Source: Kitasatospora sp. NBC_00240 (GTDB taxonomy: Bacteria; Actinomycetota; Actinomycetes; Streptomycetales; Streptomycetaceae). Taken from it: a stretch of 64,000 nt of DNA. The notes under the pieces were generated by a model, which saw only the letters and a program-made list of their open reading frames with translations, ran no database searches and had not been told where the DNA came from. Positions 23,697 to 32,594 of the stretch are shown one piece after another; position 1 is the stretch's first letter, and each line of letters begins with the position of its first letter. The stretch is taken from positions 1 to 64,000 of the forward strand of contig NZ_JAPEMU010000002.1 in NCBI RefSeq assembly GCF_026342405.1. Reading direction: 5' to 3'. A program made the position numbers and the translations under genes.

Positions 23697-26045
23697 ATGA
23701 AGGTCCTGGCGGACGGCACCCTGCCTGCCGATGTGACGAGTTTGGTGGGGCGCCGCACAGAGGTCGCCGAGCTGAAGAAGGTGCTGTCCGAGGCTCGCTT
23801 GGTGACGCTGTCCGGCGTGGGCGGCGTCGGGAAGACCCGTCTGGCGATGCAGGTGTCGCGGGAGGTCCACCGGGCGTTCCCGGACGGGGTGCACTGGGTG
23901 TCCCTTGCGGAAGTCGGCGAGCCGGGGCTGGTGGGGCTGACCACGATGGCAGCGGTCGGCGTACACACGATGGGCTCCGATGCCATCGCGGCGTTGATCG
24001 ACTTCCTACGCGGCAAACGGTTACTGCTGGTGTTGGACAATTGCGAGCACCTGGTCGATGCATGCGCGGAGCTGGTGGCGGCCCTCCTGCGGGCGTGCCC
24101 GGGAGTGCGGGTGCTGGCCACCAGCAGGGAAGTGCTCGACATCGCGGGCGAGCGCTCGTTCGTCGTGCCGCCGCTGTCCGCGCCGGGAGCCGACGACCCG
24201 ACGGCCAGGCACGGTGGTGATATGACCGATGCGGTGGAACTCTTCGCGGAGCGAGCCGCGGCGGCGGCCCCGGGGTTCGAGCTCACGGCGGACAACGAGC
24301 AGGCGGTGGCGGCCTTGTGCCGACACCTGGACGGCCTGCCGCTGGCCATCGAACTCGCCGCCGTCCGCATGCGGGTCCTGACCGTGGACGAGCTACTGGC
24401 TCGTCAGGGCGAACGCTACGAACTCCTCAGCGCGCAGGGCCGGGGGCTGCTGCCGAGGCAGCAGTCCCTGCGAGCGACGGTGGACTGGAGCTTCGAACTC
24501 TGTTCGCCGCAGGAGCGGCTGCTGTGGGCCCGGCTGTCGGTATTCGTCGGCGGCTGCGACCTCGCCGCCGCCGAAATCGTCTGCGCCGGCGAGGGCCTCA
24601 CGCGGTCCGCGGTGCTCGACGCCATGACGGGCCTGGTCGAGAAATCCGTCCTGATGCGGGAGGAGGCACAGGGCCGAGTCCGGTACCAGATGCTTGAGAC
24701 GATCCGTCAGTACGGCCGCGAGCAGCTGCAGACGACCGGCGAAGGGGCAGAACTGCGTCGCCGGCACCGGGACCGCTACCTCGAACTGGCGGAACGGGTG
24801 AAGGAGCAGTGGTGGTTCGGTCCGGGGCAGGTGGCCCTGTTCTCGTCCACCCGGGAAGAGCACGCGAATCTCCGTGCGGCGATGGAGTACTCCCTGACCG
24901 AGCCCGGCCAGGCCGGGGCGGGCACGCGTATGGCCGGAGCACTGTGGATCTACTGGATTGTGTGCGGTCTGCCGCACGAGGGCACGCTCTGGCTGGAGCG
25001 CGCACTGGCCTGCGAGACCGAGCCAGGCTGGCAACGGGCCGAGGCCCTCTGGGCAGCGAGCCTCGTCAGCGCTTACGGCGGAAACCCGGGCCCGGCAACG
25101 GTGGAAGAGATCCTCGCCATGATGGCGGAGTGCCAAGCCCTGGCCGAGCAACTGGGCGACCCGGCCTTCCTGGCCCACGCGACCTACCTTTCGGGATTCG
25201 CGCAGCTTCGCGGTAGCGACCCGTTGCAAGGCTTCACCATGCTCACGGAGGGTATCGAGCTGGAACGAGCCCTCGGCGAAGCAAATCCCCACCTGAGCTT
25301 CGCCCAGTTCCTCCTCACCATCGCCGCCACCCTGGGCAACCTCGGCGACATGGTCACGGACATCGGTGGGGAGGCCCTCAACGCCTGCCGGGCCCGCGGC
25401 GACGAGTGGTTGCAGTCCTGGATCGTCCTGCTCATCGGAATGGTCGGCGTGCTGAACGACCGTGAGGAGGCGCCAGGCCAGCTGCGTGAAGCGATCCGGC
25501 TCAAGCAGCCGTTCCGCGAGCTGCTGGGCATCGGAAGCGCCGTCGAGTTCCTGGCCTGGTGCGCGATGACCGACAGGGACATCAAGCTGGCTGCGAAACT
25601 TTTCGGCGCCGTCACGGTGTTCCTGAAGCCCCTTGGACTCGACATGGAGCAGTTCGTTCTCCAGGGTGAGTGGAGCGATCACCGTAATCACGAGTGGGTT
25701 GTGCAGCAGGCCAAGGACGCCTTGGGCGAGGCTGCCTACCTTCGGGCTTTTCGCAGCGGCACCCGCCTCACCCAGGACGAAGCCATCGCCCTCGCCCTCG
25801 GAGAGGAGAGCCGGCCCGAACAGGCCACGGCAGCCCCCCGTACGGCATTGCTGACTCGACGGGAAGTACAGATCGCCGACCTGCTCGCCGAAGGCCTGTC
25901 CAACAAGGAGATCGCCGACCGGCTGGTCATTGCTCAGCGCACCGCCGAAACGCACGTCGCGAGCATCCTCACCAAACTCGGCCTCACCTCTCGCTCCCAG
26001 GTCGCCATCTGGGTCACCAGGCAGCGCGGCACGGGGGCGGAATGA
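23697..26045 (+). CDS. NB-ARC/TPR/LuxR transcriptional regulator 1
   Basis: 782 aa, cytoplasmic. Order: short N-terminus (LPADVTSLVGRRTEVAELKK), P-loop NTPase with Walker A GVGGVGKTR (residues 40-48), Walker B RLLLVLDNCEHL (about 106), NB-ARC GLPLAIELAAVRM motif (about 213), winged-helix segment with RYQMLETIRQYGREQL, TPR-like helical repeats (about 370-690) and a C-terminal LuxR HTH (LTRREVQIADLLAEGLSNKE, RTAETHVASILTKLGLTSRS). ATP-driven switch regulators of this class sense ligands through the NTPase/TPR part. ATG 23697 is chosen by alignment with the paralogues at 28643 and 51569. A secreted-peptide gene lies upstream. Confidence 0.93.
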   Translation: MKVLADGTLPADVTSLVGRRTEVAELKKVLSEARLVTLSGVGGVGKTRLAMQVSREVHRAFPDGVHWVSLAEVGEPGLVGLTTMAAVGVHTMGSDAIAALIDFLRGKRLLLVLDNCEHLVDACAELVAALLRACPGVRVLATSREVLDIAGERSFVVPPLSAPGADDPTARHGGDMTDAVELFAERAAAAAPGFELTADNEQAVAALCRHLDGLPLAIELAAVRMRVLTVDELLARQGERYELLSAQGRGLLPRQQSLRATVDWSFELCSPQERLLWARLSVFVGGCDLAAAEIVCAGEGLTRSAVLDAMTGLVEKSVLMREEAQGRVRYQMLETIRQYGREQLQTTGEGAELRRRHRDRYLELAERVKEQWWFGPGQVALFSSTREEHANLRAAMEYSLTEPGQAGAGTRMAGALWIYWIVCGLPHEGTLWLERALACETEPGWQRAEALWAASLVSAYGGNPGPATVEEILAMMAECQALAEQLGDPAFLAHATYLSGFAQLRGSDPLQGFTMLTEGIELERALGEANPHLSFAQFLLTIAATLGNLGDMVTDIGGEALNACRARGDEWLQSWIVLLIGMVGVLNDREEAPGQLREAIRLKQPFRELLGIGSAVEFLAWCAMTDRDIKLAAKLFGAVTVFLKPLGLDMEQFVLQGEWSDHRNHEWVVQQAKDALGEAAYLRAFRSGTRLTQDEAIALALGEESRPEQATAAPRTALLTRREVQIADLLAEGLSNKEIADRLVIAQRTAETHVASILTKLGLTSRSQVAIWVTRQRGTGAE

Positions 26046-26282
26046 TCCGAGGGAGACCAGGCATTTCGGTGTCCTGTCTCGGAGCCGACGCCCTTCGGAC
26101 GTCGTTGACGACTCGTAGTGGGAACAATCCCCGCGAGGGCGGGGCCGACATCCCACATCAGGTGGGAGGGGCGTGGCGTCAGAAGCGATTCCCAAACCGA
26201 GGGACGTGACTGTCACTCGAACTTCCGTGCGCATCGGGCTCGTTCGGGTGATCGCTCCGCGGCCGGCGCATAGAAGAAGGGC
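26046..26282. other. Spacer between regulator 1 and the IS5 element
   Basis: Contains a lone CRISPR-like repeat (26121-26149) and no recognisable gene. Confidence 0.35.
26121..26149 (-). repeat. Solitary type I-E-like CRISPR repeat
   Basis: On the minus strand the 29 nt read GTCGGCCCCGCCCTCGCGGG then GATTGTTCC. Length, GTCG start and CCCCGC/GCGGGG dyad fit type I-E repeats of Streptomyces. No second unit follows at about 61 nt. It lies 1.7 kb from a frameshifted cas6e, with an IS5 element inserted between, so it may be the remnant of that system's array. Confidence 0.45.
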
Positions 26283-26332
26283 CTCCTGCGCAGTTCGGTG
26301 ATGTCGAGTCAACGAACCATCAGGAGGCCCTG

Positions 26333-27271
26333 GTGTCCCACTGTGCCGTGTTCGCTCCGTCCGCGTCCAGCTCCGGCATGTCGTGCGATTGCCTCGCACA
26401 CCGGCTCGGGAATGCCGCTGACCAGCCCGACCGGGCCCGCCGCTACGGCTCCGATCTGACCGACGCGGAGTGGGCGATCGTGCGGCCGCTGCTGCCGGTC
26501 CCGTCCTGGCTGAACGGCTGCGGCGGCCGCCCGGAGGGCTATTGCCACCGGCAGATGATCGACGCCGTGCGCTACCTGGTCACCGAGGGCGTGCGCTGGG
26601 CCAGCCTGCCCACCGACTTCCCCAAGTGGCGGGCGGCATACCGGTTCTTCCGCCGCTGGCGCGACAACGACTACACCAAGGAGCTCTACGGCCGACTGCG
26701 CAAGATGCTGCGCGAACTGGCCGGCAAGAAGGAGGAGCCGACCGCCGCGATCATCGACTCGCAGTCGGTCAAGGCCGACGCCACCGTCGGCGCCGCCACC
26801 CGCGGCTACGACGCCGGGAAGAAAATCAACGGCCGCAAACGACACATCGCCGTGGACACCCTCGGCCTGCTGCTGACCGTGATCGTCACCGACGCGTCGG
26901 TCAAGGACAACGACGCCGGCCGCGACCTCCTTGAACACCTGCGCGCCGAACACCACCGCATCACCCTGGTCTGGGCCGACGGCGGCTACACCGGCTGGCT
27001 GGTCGTCTTCGCCGCCGCCGTCCTGGCCCTCGCGCTGACTGTCGTCAAGCGCAGCGACGACGCCAAGGGGTTCGTGTTGCTGCCGCGCCGCTGGGTCGTG
27101 GAGCGCAGTTTCTCCTGGCTGATCCGGGCCCGGCGGCTGGCCCGGGACTACGAGACCCGCATCGACAGTGCCGAGGCGATGGCCTGGTGGGCCGCGAGCA
27201 TCCCGGCCACCCGCCGCCTGGCCCGCTCCGGCCGACCGGCGCCCCGGCGCCTCAAGCGGTCCGCGGCCTGA
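26333..27271 (+). CDS. IS5-family transposase
   Basis: 312 aa (GTG start; an internal ATG at 26380 is possible). DDE residues: first Asp in AAIIDSQSVKADATVG (about 141), second in LVWADGGYTGWL (about 219), Glu in RRWVVERSFSWLIRARRLAR (about 250). The N-terminal DUF4096-like domain is also present (DLTDAEWAIVRPLLPVPSW). The reading frame is complete, so the element may be mobile. Confidence 0.93.
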   Translation: MSHCAVFAPSASSSGMSCDCLAHRLGNAADQPDRARRYGSDLTDAEWAIVRPLLPVPSWLNGCGGRPEGYCHRQMIDAVRYLVTEGVRWASLPTDFPKWRAAYRFFRRWRDNDYTKELYGRLRKMLRELAGKKEEPTAAIIDSQSVKADATVGAATRGYDAGKKINGRKRHIAVDTLGLLLTVIVTDASVKDNDAGRDLLEHLRAEHHRITLVWADGGYTGWLVVFAAAVLALALTVVKRSDDAKGFVLLPRRWVVERSFSWLIRARRLARDYETRIDSAEAMAWWAASIPATRRLARSGRPAPRRLKRSAA

Positions 27272-27743
27272 ACAGCCCCGGCCGCCCCTCGGTCAGCCAG
27301 CCCCGCTCGACCAGCCGCTTCGCCCGAAACCGCGCTGCCTGCTCCCGCGCGTCACTGGCCGACCAACCCAGATGCTCACGCATCGCCCGAGCCCGCACTC
27401 CGTCCCCGCCACCGGCGGCATCCTCGTGGACCAGGGCCACGATCCGCGCGCACTCGGGCGGCAGCACCTCGATCCCCACCCCCTCGCGCCACAGCGGGAC
27501 TTCCACCCGCGGCCCAGCAGCATCCGCGGCCGGCAAATCCATCGACGCACCGACCACGACGGCTTCCTCGGCCGCCTCGGCCAGGGCCTCGACCGTCTCC
27601 TCGCGGGCGATGACCGCGCGCCGCGCGGCCTCATCCGCCTCGGCCACAGCAGCCTGAAGCCGCTCCAGCTCGGCCCGCAACTCCTCCGCCCGGGCCAGCG
27701 CCACCCGCTCGCGCCTCTCCAGCACACCCAGCACCGACGGCAT
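27252..27743 (-). CDS. IS-associated coiled-coil/winged-helix accessory protein
   Basis: 163 aa from ATG 27741-27743 (MPSVLGVLERRERVALARAE). A long N-terminal coiled coil (EELRAELERLQAAVAEADEA ...) is followed by a Pro/Val linker and a C-terminal winged-helix-like part (MREHLGWSASDAREQAARFR, KRLVERGWLTEGRPGLF). Proteins of this type sit beside IS5-like transposases in Streptomyces; their role is not established. Its last 20 bp overlap the transposase's 3' end in convergent orientation, which would allow antisense control. Confidence 0.75.
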   Translation of the reverse strand: MPSVLGVLERRERVALARAEELRAELERLQAAVAEADEAARRAVIAREETVEALAEAAEEAVVVGASMDLPAADAAGPRVEVPLWREGVGIEVLPPECARIVALVHEDAAGGGDGVRARAMREHLGWSASDAREQAARFRAKRLVERGWLTEGRPGLFRPRTA

Positions 27744-27872
27744 CCGCCACCTCCAGCACGCCCCGCACGGACACGACGCTCCGAGCATGCCTACGACCGA
27801 CGGCCACACACCTCACCTGGGAAAACGTGACCCTACCTTCGGTTTGGGACTCGCTTCTCAGGGAACATCGGC

Positions 27873-28608
27873 ATGCCCATCCTCACTCGTGTGTTCCTGA
27901 ACCCGCTGCGCCCGGGGCTCAGAAGTTTTTGGGTTCGCCGCAGGCGATGCATGCGGCTGTCGCCGGTGCGACTGCTTTGTATGACGATCCGGGCCGGTCG
28001 TTGTGGCGGCTGGACGCGGATGCGCCGCACCGGCCGGTGTTGTTGGTGTTGACGCAGGTGGAGGCCGATTTCACGCACATTGTGGAGCAGGCGGGGTGGC
28101 CGAATGTGGCCGCCGGTAGGCCGCAGGGGCGGGACTGTGGTGGTTTGTTGTCGCGGGTCGAGGCCGGTCAGCGGTATCGGTTCAGGGTGACGGCGAATCC
28201 GGTTCAGACGATGGCGTCGCAGCCGAGTGGGACCGGTGACGGTTCGTCGGGTGTGCCTCGTGAGAGGGGACGGGTACTGGGACACCGGACGGCGGCGCAT
28301 CAGAGTCGCTGGTTCCTCGAGCGCACCGCGCGCTGGGGGTTCGAGGTGCCGCGGACCGGAGTGGGTGAGGAGCCGGACATGCGGATCCTTCACAGGGAAC
28401 GGTTGTCCTTCGGGAAGGAGAAGGGCGCGCAGCGCGTGTCTCTCCAGACGGCAACGTTCGAGGGTGTGCTGACGGTGACAGAGCCGAAGGTGTTGGTGGA
28501 TGCGCTGACGGTGGGCGTGGCAGGGCGCGGGCGTACGGGTGCGGTCTGCTGACGCTTGCTGCGGCCCAGAGAGCCGTTGCGGTCGACGCTGCGGTCCCCG
28601 ATCGGTAG
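27873..28608 (+). pseudogene. cas6e: Type I-E CRISPR endoribonuclease Cas6e, frameshifted
   Basis: ATG 27873 after GGGAA. Frame 1: MPILTRVFLNPLRPG; after a shift near 27916: AQKFLGSPQAMHAAVAGATA (Cas6e His-containing helix), RSLWRLDADAPHRPVLLVLT, FTHIVEQAGWPNVAAG, YRFRVTANPVQTM, ATFEGVLTVTEPKVLVDALT; after a second shift near 28525: RAYGCGLLTLAA, the family's Gly-rich C-terminal loop. Cas6e cuts pre-crRNA in type I-E systems. Two frameshifts indicate an inactive gene, and no other cas gene is in the window. A lone I-E-like repeat lies at 26121. Confidence 0.75.
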
Positions 28609-28642
28609 TAGGGGCCCGGCGAGCGCTCGGTCGGCGACCGCA

Positions 28643-30964
28643 TCAGGTGGGAGGCCGGGGTTCGGCGAGCCGGGCGGCGACCTGGGCGCGGGAGGCGAGG
28701 CCGAGCTTGGAGAGGATGTTGGCCACGTGGGTCTCGGCGGTGCGCTGGGAGATCACCAGGCGGTCGGCGATGTCCTTGTTGGAGAGGCCTTCGGCGAGCA
28801 GCGCGGCGATCTGCTCCTCCCGGTGGGTGAGCAGGCTGCGGGCGGGCTGGTCCGCTGTGTGGTGTCCGGTGTCCAAACCGAGGGCGAAGGCCATGGCCTC
28901 CTCCTGGGTGAAGGCGGCACCCCGTTCATTGGCCCGCCGGTAGGCCGCGTCCCCCAGGGCGTCCCTGGCCTGCTGGGCGACCACGACGTGGTTGCGCCGG
29001 TCGTCCTTCGAGCCGTGGACGAAAGTGTTGAAGTCGAGCCCGAGCGGTTTGAGGAACGCGGTTGCTGCGCCCATGAGCTGGGCGCCGTGCTCGTACTCGC
29101 CGTCCGTCACGGCGCACCATCCGATGAACTCGACGGCGCAGCCGATCCCCAGGAGTTCGCCGAACGGCTCCTTGAGCCTGATCACCTCCCGGAAGGTGTT
29201 CACGGCGTCCGTGGTGCGGTTCTGGAGCCAGTCGGCGGTCCCCAGGAACAGCAGGAGCCAGGACTGCAGCCACTGGTCGCCGCGGGCCTGGCAGGCGTTG
29301 AGGGCCTCCTCTCCGACGGTGATGACCATGTCGGCGAGGTTGCCCAGGGTTGCGGCGATGGTGAGCATGAACTGGGCGAAGCTCAGGTGCGGATTGTCCG
29401 CGCCGAACGCCCGTTCCAGTTCGATTCCCTCGGTGAGCAGGGTGAAGCCCTGCAGCGGATCGCTGCCGAGAAGTTGGGCGAATCCGGCGAGGTAGGTGGC
29501 GTGGGCGAAGAAGGCCGGGTCGTCCAGCTGTGCGGCGAGGGCCTGGCACTCCGCGGTCATGGTGATGATCTCCTCCACCGCGGCCGGGTTCGGGTTTCCG
29601 CCGTACACGTTGAGGAGGCTGGCCGCCCATAGGGCTTCGGCGCGTTCCCGCCCGGGTTCGCCTTCGCTGGCCAGGGCCCGCTCGAACCACAGTGCGCCTT
29701 CGTGGGGCAGGCCGCAGGCGATCCAGTAGATCCACAGCGAGGCGGCCATGTGCAGGGCGGTACGGGCCTGGTCGGGACGGTTGAGGCAGTAGTCGAGCGC
29801 TGTGCGGAGGTTGGCGTGCTCCTCTCGGGCGGCGGCGAACAGCTCGACCTGGCCGGGGCCGAACCACTGGTCGCCGACGCGTTCCGCGAGATGGAGGTAG
29901 TGGTCGCGGTGACGTCGGCGCAGCCCGTCCTCGTCGCCGGTGTGCCGGAGTTTTTCGCAGCCGTACTGGCGGATGGTCTCCAACATGCGGTAGCGGACGC
30001 GGCCGTGGTGCTCTTCGCGGATGAGGACGGACTTCTCGACGAGTCCGGCCACGGCGTCGAGGACGTCGCCGGTGCAGACGTTCTCGGCGGCGGTGAGGTC
30101 GCAGCCGCCGGCGAACACGGACAGGCGGGCCCACAGGAGGCGTTCGTCGGGTGAGCAGAGTTCGAAGCTCCAGTCGACCGCGGCCCGCAGAGAGTGGTGC
30201 CGTGGGGACGGCAGCCGACGCTTGCGGGCCAGGAGCTCGTACCGCTCGTCCTGGCGGGCCAGGAGCTCGTCCACGCTCAGGACGCGCATCCGGACGGCGG
30301 CGAGTTCGATGGCCAGCGGCAGGCCGTCCAGGTGTCGGCAGAGGGCGGCGACGGTGGGCCGGTTTTCGGGGGTGAGCGTGAAGCCGGGTGCTGCGGCAGT
30401 GGCCCGTTGGGCAAACAGCGCCACCGCGTCCGCGCCGGCGTCGCTGTGGGAGTGCAGGACGGGCGGGCCGTCTGCTTCGGGAACAGGCAGTGGCGGTACG
30501 GTGAACGATCGCTCGTCCGCGGTACCGAGCACCTCCCGGCTGGTGGCCAGCACCCGCACGCCGGGGCAGGCCAGCAGCAGGACTGCGGCCAGTTCCGCGC
30601 AGGCGTCGACCAGATGCTCGCAGTTGTCGAGGACCAGCAGCATCTGCCTCGCCCGCAAGAAGTCGATCAGCGCCGCGACGGGATCGGAGTCCATGCCGCG
30701 CATGCCCATGGCTTCCATCGCGGTCAGGGCGACCAGTCCGGGGTCGTTGACCTCGGCCAGCGATACCCAGGACACCCCGTCTGGGAAGGCCCGCTGGACC
30801 TCCCGTGCCACTTGCAAAGCCAGCCTGGTCTTGCCCACGCCCCCTGTGCCGGCCAGCGTGACCAGCCGCGCGTCCGACAGCAGCTGCTTCAGCTCCGCGA
30901 CCTCCGCGTGGCGCCCCACCAGGCTCGTCACGTCGGTGGGAAGTGCACCCGCCAGAACCGTCAC
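28643..30964 (-). CDS. NB-ARC/TPR/LuxR transcriptional regulator 2
   Basis: 773 aa from GTG 30962-30964 (MTVLAGALPTDVTSLVGRHA); the frame's longer form has 26 Arg/Pro-rich residues without family match. Walker A GTGGVGKTR (about 40), Walker B MLLVLDNCEHL, RYRMLETIRQYGCEKL winged helix, TPR-like region, C-terminal LuxR HTH (LTHREEQIAALLAEGLSNKD, AETHVANILSKLGLASR). A paralogue of the proteins at 23697 and 51569. It converges with cas6e. The TACTAG element lies 11 nt before the start. The ligand is unknown. Confidence 0.93.
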   Translation of the reverse strand: MTVLAGALPTDVTSLVGRHAEVAELKQLLSDARLVTLAGTGGVGKTRLALQVAREVQRAFPDGVSWVSLAEVNDPGLVALTAMEAMGMRGMDSDPVAALIDFLRARQMLLVLDNCEHLVDACAELAAVLLLACPGVRVLATSREVLGTADERSFTVPPLPVPEADGPPVLHSHSDAGADAVALFAQRATAAAPGFTLTPENRPTVAALCRHLDGLPLAIELAAVRMRVLSVDELLARQDERYELLARKRRLPSPRHHSLRAAVDWSFELCSPDERLLWARLSVFAGGCDLTAAENVCTGDVLDAVAGLVEKSVLIREEHHGRVRYRMLETIRQYGCEKLRHTGDEDGLRRRHRDHYLHLAERVGDQWFGPGQVELFAAAREEHANLRTALDYCLNRPDQARTALHMAASLWIYWIACGLPHEGALWFERALASEGEPGRERAEALWAASLLNVYGGNPNPAAVEEIITMTAECQALAAQLDDPAFFAHATYLAGFAQLLGSDPLQGFTLLTEGIELERAFGADNPHLSFAQFMLTIAATLGNLADMVITVGEEALNACQARGDQWLQSWLLLFLGTADWLQNRTTDAVNTFREVIRLKEPFGELLGIGCAVEFIGWCAVTDGEYEHGAQLMGAATAFLKPLGLDFNTFVHGSKDDRRNHVVVAQQARDALGDAAYRRANERGAAFTQEEAMAFALGLDTGHHTADQPARSLLTHREEQIAALLAEGLSNKDIADRLVISQRTAETHVANILSKLGLASRAQVAARLAEPRPPT

Positions 30965-30975
30965 AATCTGTAATC

Positions 30976-30981
30976 CTAGTA
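30976..30981 (-). promoter_or_regulatory. TACTAG -10-like element of regulator 2
   Basis: On the minus strand CGTACTAG, then GATTACAGATT (11 nt), then the GTG start. Spacing and sequence match the two paralogues. Confidence 0.6.
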
Positions 30982-31093
30982 CGTTGGGTCCCAAACCGAG
31001 AGCTGGACGCGGTCGAGGTCGGCGGCCGGCACGAGCGGCCACCGGTGATGACCTAGCGCCGGGCCCGGGTCGGTCGGTTGCATGTGGGGATGT

Positions 31094-31504
31094 TCACCGG
31101 ACCATACACCCCTCCGTCCGGGACGGACTGCTGAGATGCGCACCTATGCGGGCCACCAGGTCGCGCATGCGCAGGCCCATCAGGCCGGCGTCCACGCCCT
31201 CGTCGGCCAGCACCGCGAGGTAGGCGTTGGCACCCGCCGCCATGAGGTAGAAGAACCCGCCGTCGACCTCGATGACGACCATCCGCATCCGGCCGCTGCC
31301 GTCCGGGAACTCCAGGGCGATGGCCCCCGACAGGCTCTGCAGACCCGCGCAGGCCGCGGCCAGCCGGTCGGCGGTGTCGGTGTTCGCGCCGTGATGTGCC
31401 ATCCGCAGACCGTCCACGGAGAGCACCACGACATGGCGGGTCAGCGGAACGCTGTCCGCGAGGTCCCTGAGCATCCAGTCCATGTTGGAACGTTTCTGGT
31501 TCAC
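31094..31504 (-). CDS. Roadblock/LC7-domain protein (CvnB-like)
   Basis: 136 aa from GTG 31502-31504 with AAGGGTGGA about 8 nt upstream. The whole protein is one roadblock/LC7 fold (VNQKRSNMDWMLRDLADSVP, HVVVLSVDGLRMAHHG, MRMVVIEVDGGFFYLMAAGA, LADEGVDAGLMGLRMRDLVA). In Streptomyces conservons such a protein (CvnB) works with a sensor-kinase-like CvnA, a DUF742 protein and a small GTPase; none of those adjoins here. It may be an orphan or a partner of the kinase-like gene at 48449. Confidence 0.88.
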   Translation of the reverse strand: MNQKRSNMDWMLRDLADSVPLTRHVVVLSVDGLRMAHHGANTDTADRLAAACAGLQSLSGAIALEFPDGSGRMRMVVIEVDGGFFYLMAAGANAYLAVLADEGVDAGLMGLRMRDLVARIGAHLSSPSRTEGCMVR

Positions 31505-32192
31505 CGCTGTCCACCCTTGTCTGGGAGTTCGTCGAAATATCAAAGGGCCGCCGCCGGGCGCTCGCCCGTGCCGCCCCGGAGGAGGTCGCTCGGGCACACG
31601 CTCCTGACTGGACCGGTGCAGCAGCTGGAGGTCGTCGGGGTGGCGCGGTGGCAGCCCGCGACCGTTCCGTTCGACGGCAGCGTCCGCCCGGAGGCGCGGA
31701 GACCACCGCCGCGCACACGGCCACGACTGCGGGTGGCAGCACCCCCGGCGGGATCGGCCCGGTGGGGCGATCGGACGCACCGACGTGCCTGCGAGGAGAG
31801 AGACTCCCGGCAGCAGGGCCGGGGTGGAGGCAGTCGGCGAGGCGCCCGCACCCGCACCCGCCACGACCTCGGGTCCGCAAGGCCGCACCGGCACGACCCA
31901 CGGGCGCCCGCCCCAGGGTGTCGGGCGAGCGGCTCATGGCAGGGAGAAGTACACCGGCCCGCTCGGCCCGGCTCCCGACACAGACTGTGATCATCCTCGT
32001 GGGGCTGTCAAGCGAGATCGGGAGAAGTGCCGGAAATGCGCACGAGAATGAATCCAAGGACCCATCACATGGGCCCGGCCCGGACCGTGCCCGCCACCAC
32101 AGCTCAGCGGCAGCAGAGTTGACAGCTGGTCACTCCGTGTCGCGACGGCCCCGACCTGCTGGCAGGAAGCACCACGGGAATCTCCCGCAGTC
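31505..32192. other. Gap without a recognised gene
   Basis: 690 bp of GC-rich sequence with overlapping Pro/Arg-rich frames on both strands, none with a ribosome site plus domain features. It includes the upstream region of the roadblock gene. Confidence 0.3.
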
Positions 32193-32594
32193 CTACTGAT
32201 TCCCGCCGCTACCGGAGGCGGGTTGCTGCCCGGCGAACAGGCGGGCTATCTGGGTCCGGGAGGTGAAACCGAGCTTCGTCAGCACGTTCTGCACATGGGT
32301 CTCGACGGTCCGCGGCGAGATGACCAGCCGTTCCGCGATGTCCTTGTTGGGCAAGCCCTTTGCCACCAGCCCGGCGATCTCCCGCTCGCGGCGGGTGATC
32401 GGTGTCTCCGGCTCCGAGGACTGGGGCGCGGACTTCACCGCGACACTTCGGGCCGCCGCCACCCCGACGACGAGCCCCAGGGCCATGGCCACCCGCACTG
32501 AGGCGAGCATGACCGGCACAAGTCCCCAGTGGAGATCATTTGTCAGCAGCGCGGTGGTGTAGGCGCCGGCGGCCGCCCAGCCGGTGGTCAGCAT
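32193..32594 (-). CDS. Short membrane-linked LuxR-type regulator
   Basis: 133 aa from ATG 32592-32594 (MLTTGWAAAGAYTTALLTND). The first 60 residues are hydrophobic (one or two membrane helices, VPVMLASVRVAMALGLVVGV); the C-terminus is a LuxR HTH (ITRREREIAGLVAKGLPNKD, RTVETHVQNVLTKLGFTSRT). The first dozen residues (RRMLTTGWAAAGA) look like the end of the neighbouring LivH remnant, so the gene may be a fusion created by a deletion. No ribosome site is obvious. Expression is uncertain. Confidence 0.6.
   Translation of the reverse strand: MLTTGWAAAGAYTTALLTNDLHWGLVPVMLASVRVAMALGLVVGVAAARSVAVKSAPQSSEPETPITRREREIAGLVAKGLPNKDIAERLVISPRTVETHVQNVLTKLGFTSRTQIARLFAGQQPASGSGGNQ

Larger units (their letters stand above)
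26279..27840 (+). mobile_element. IS5-family element with accessory gene
   Basis: Contains an intact transposase (plus) and a convergent accessory gene (minus) whose 3' ends overlap by 20 bp. Upstream, GGGCCTCCTG and CAGGAGGCCC form a hairpin around 26280-26330. The element's exact ends could not be fixed by eye; the borders given are approximate. Confidence 0.65.
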
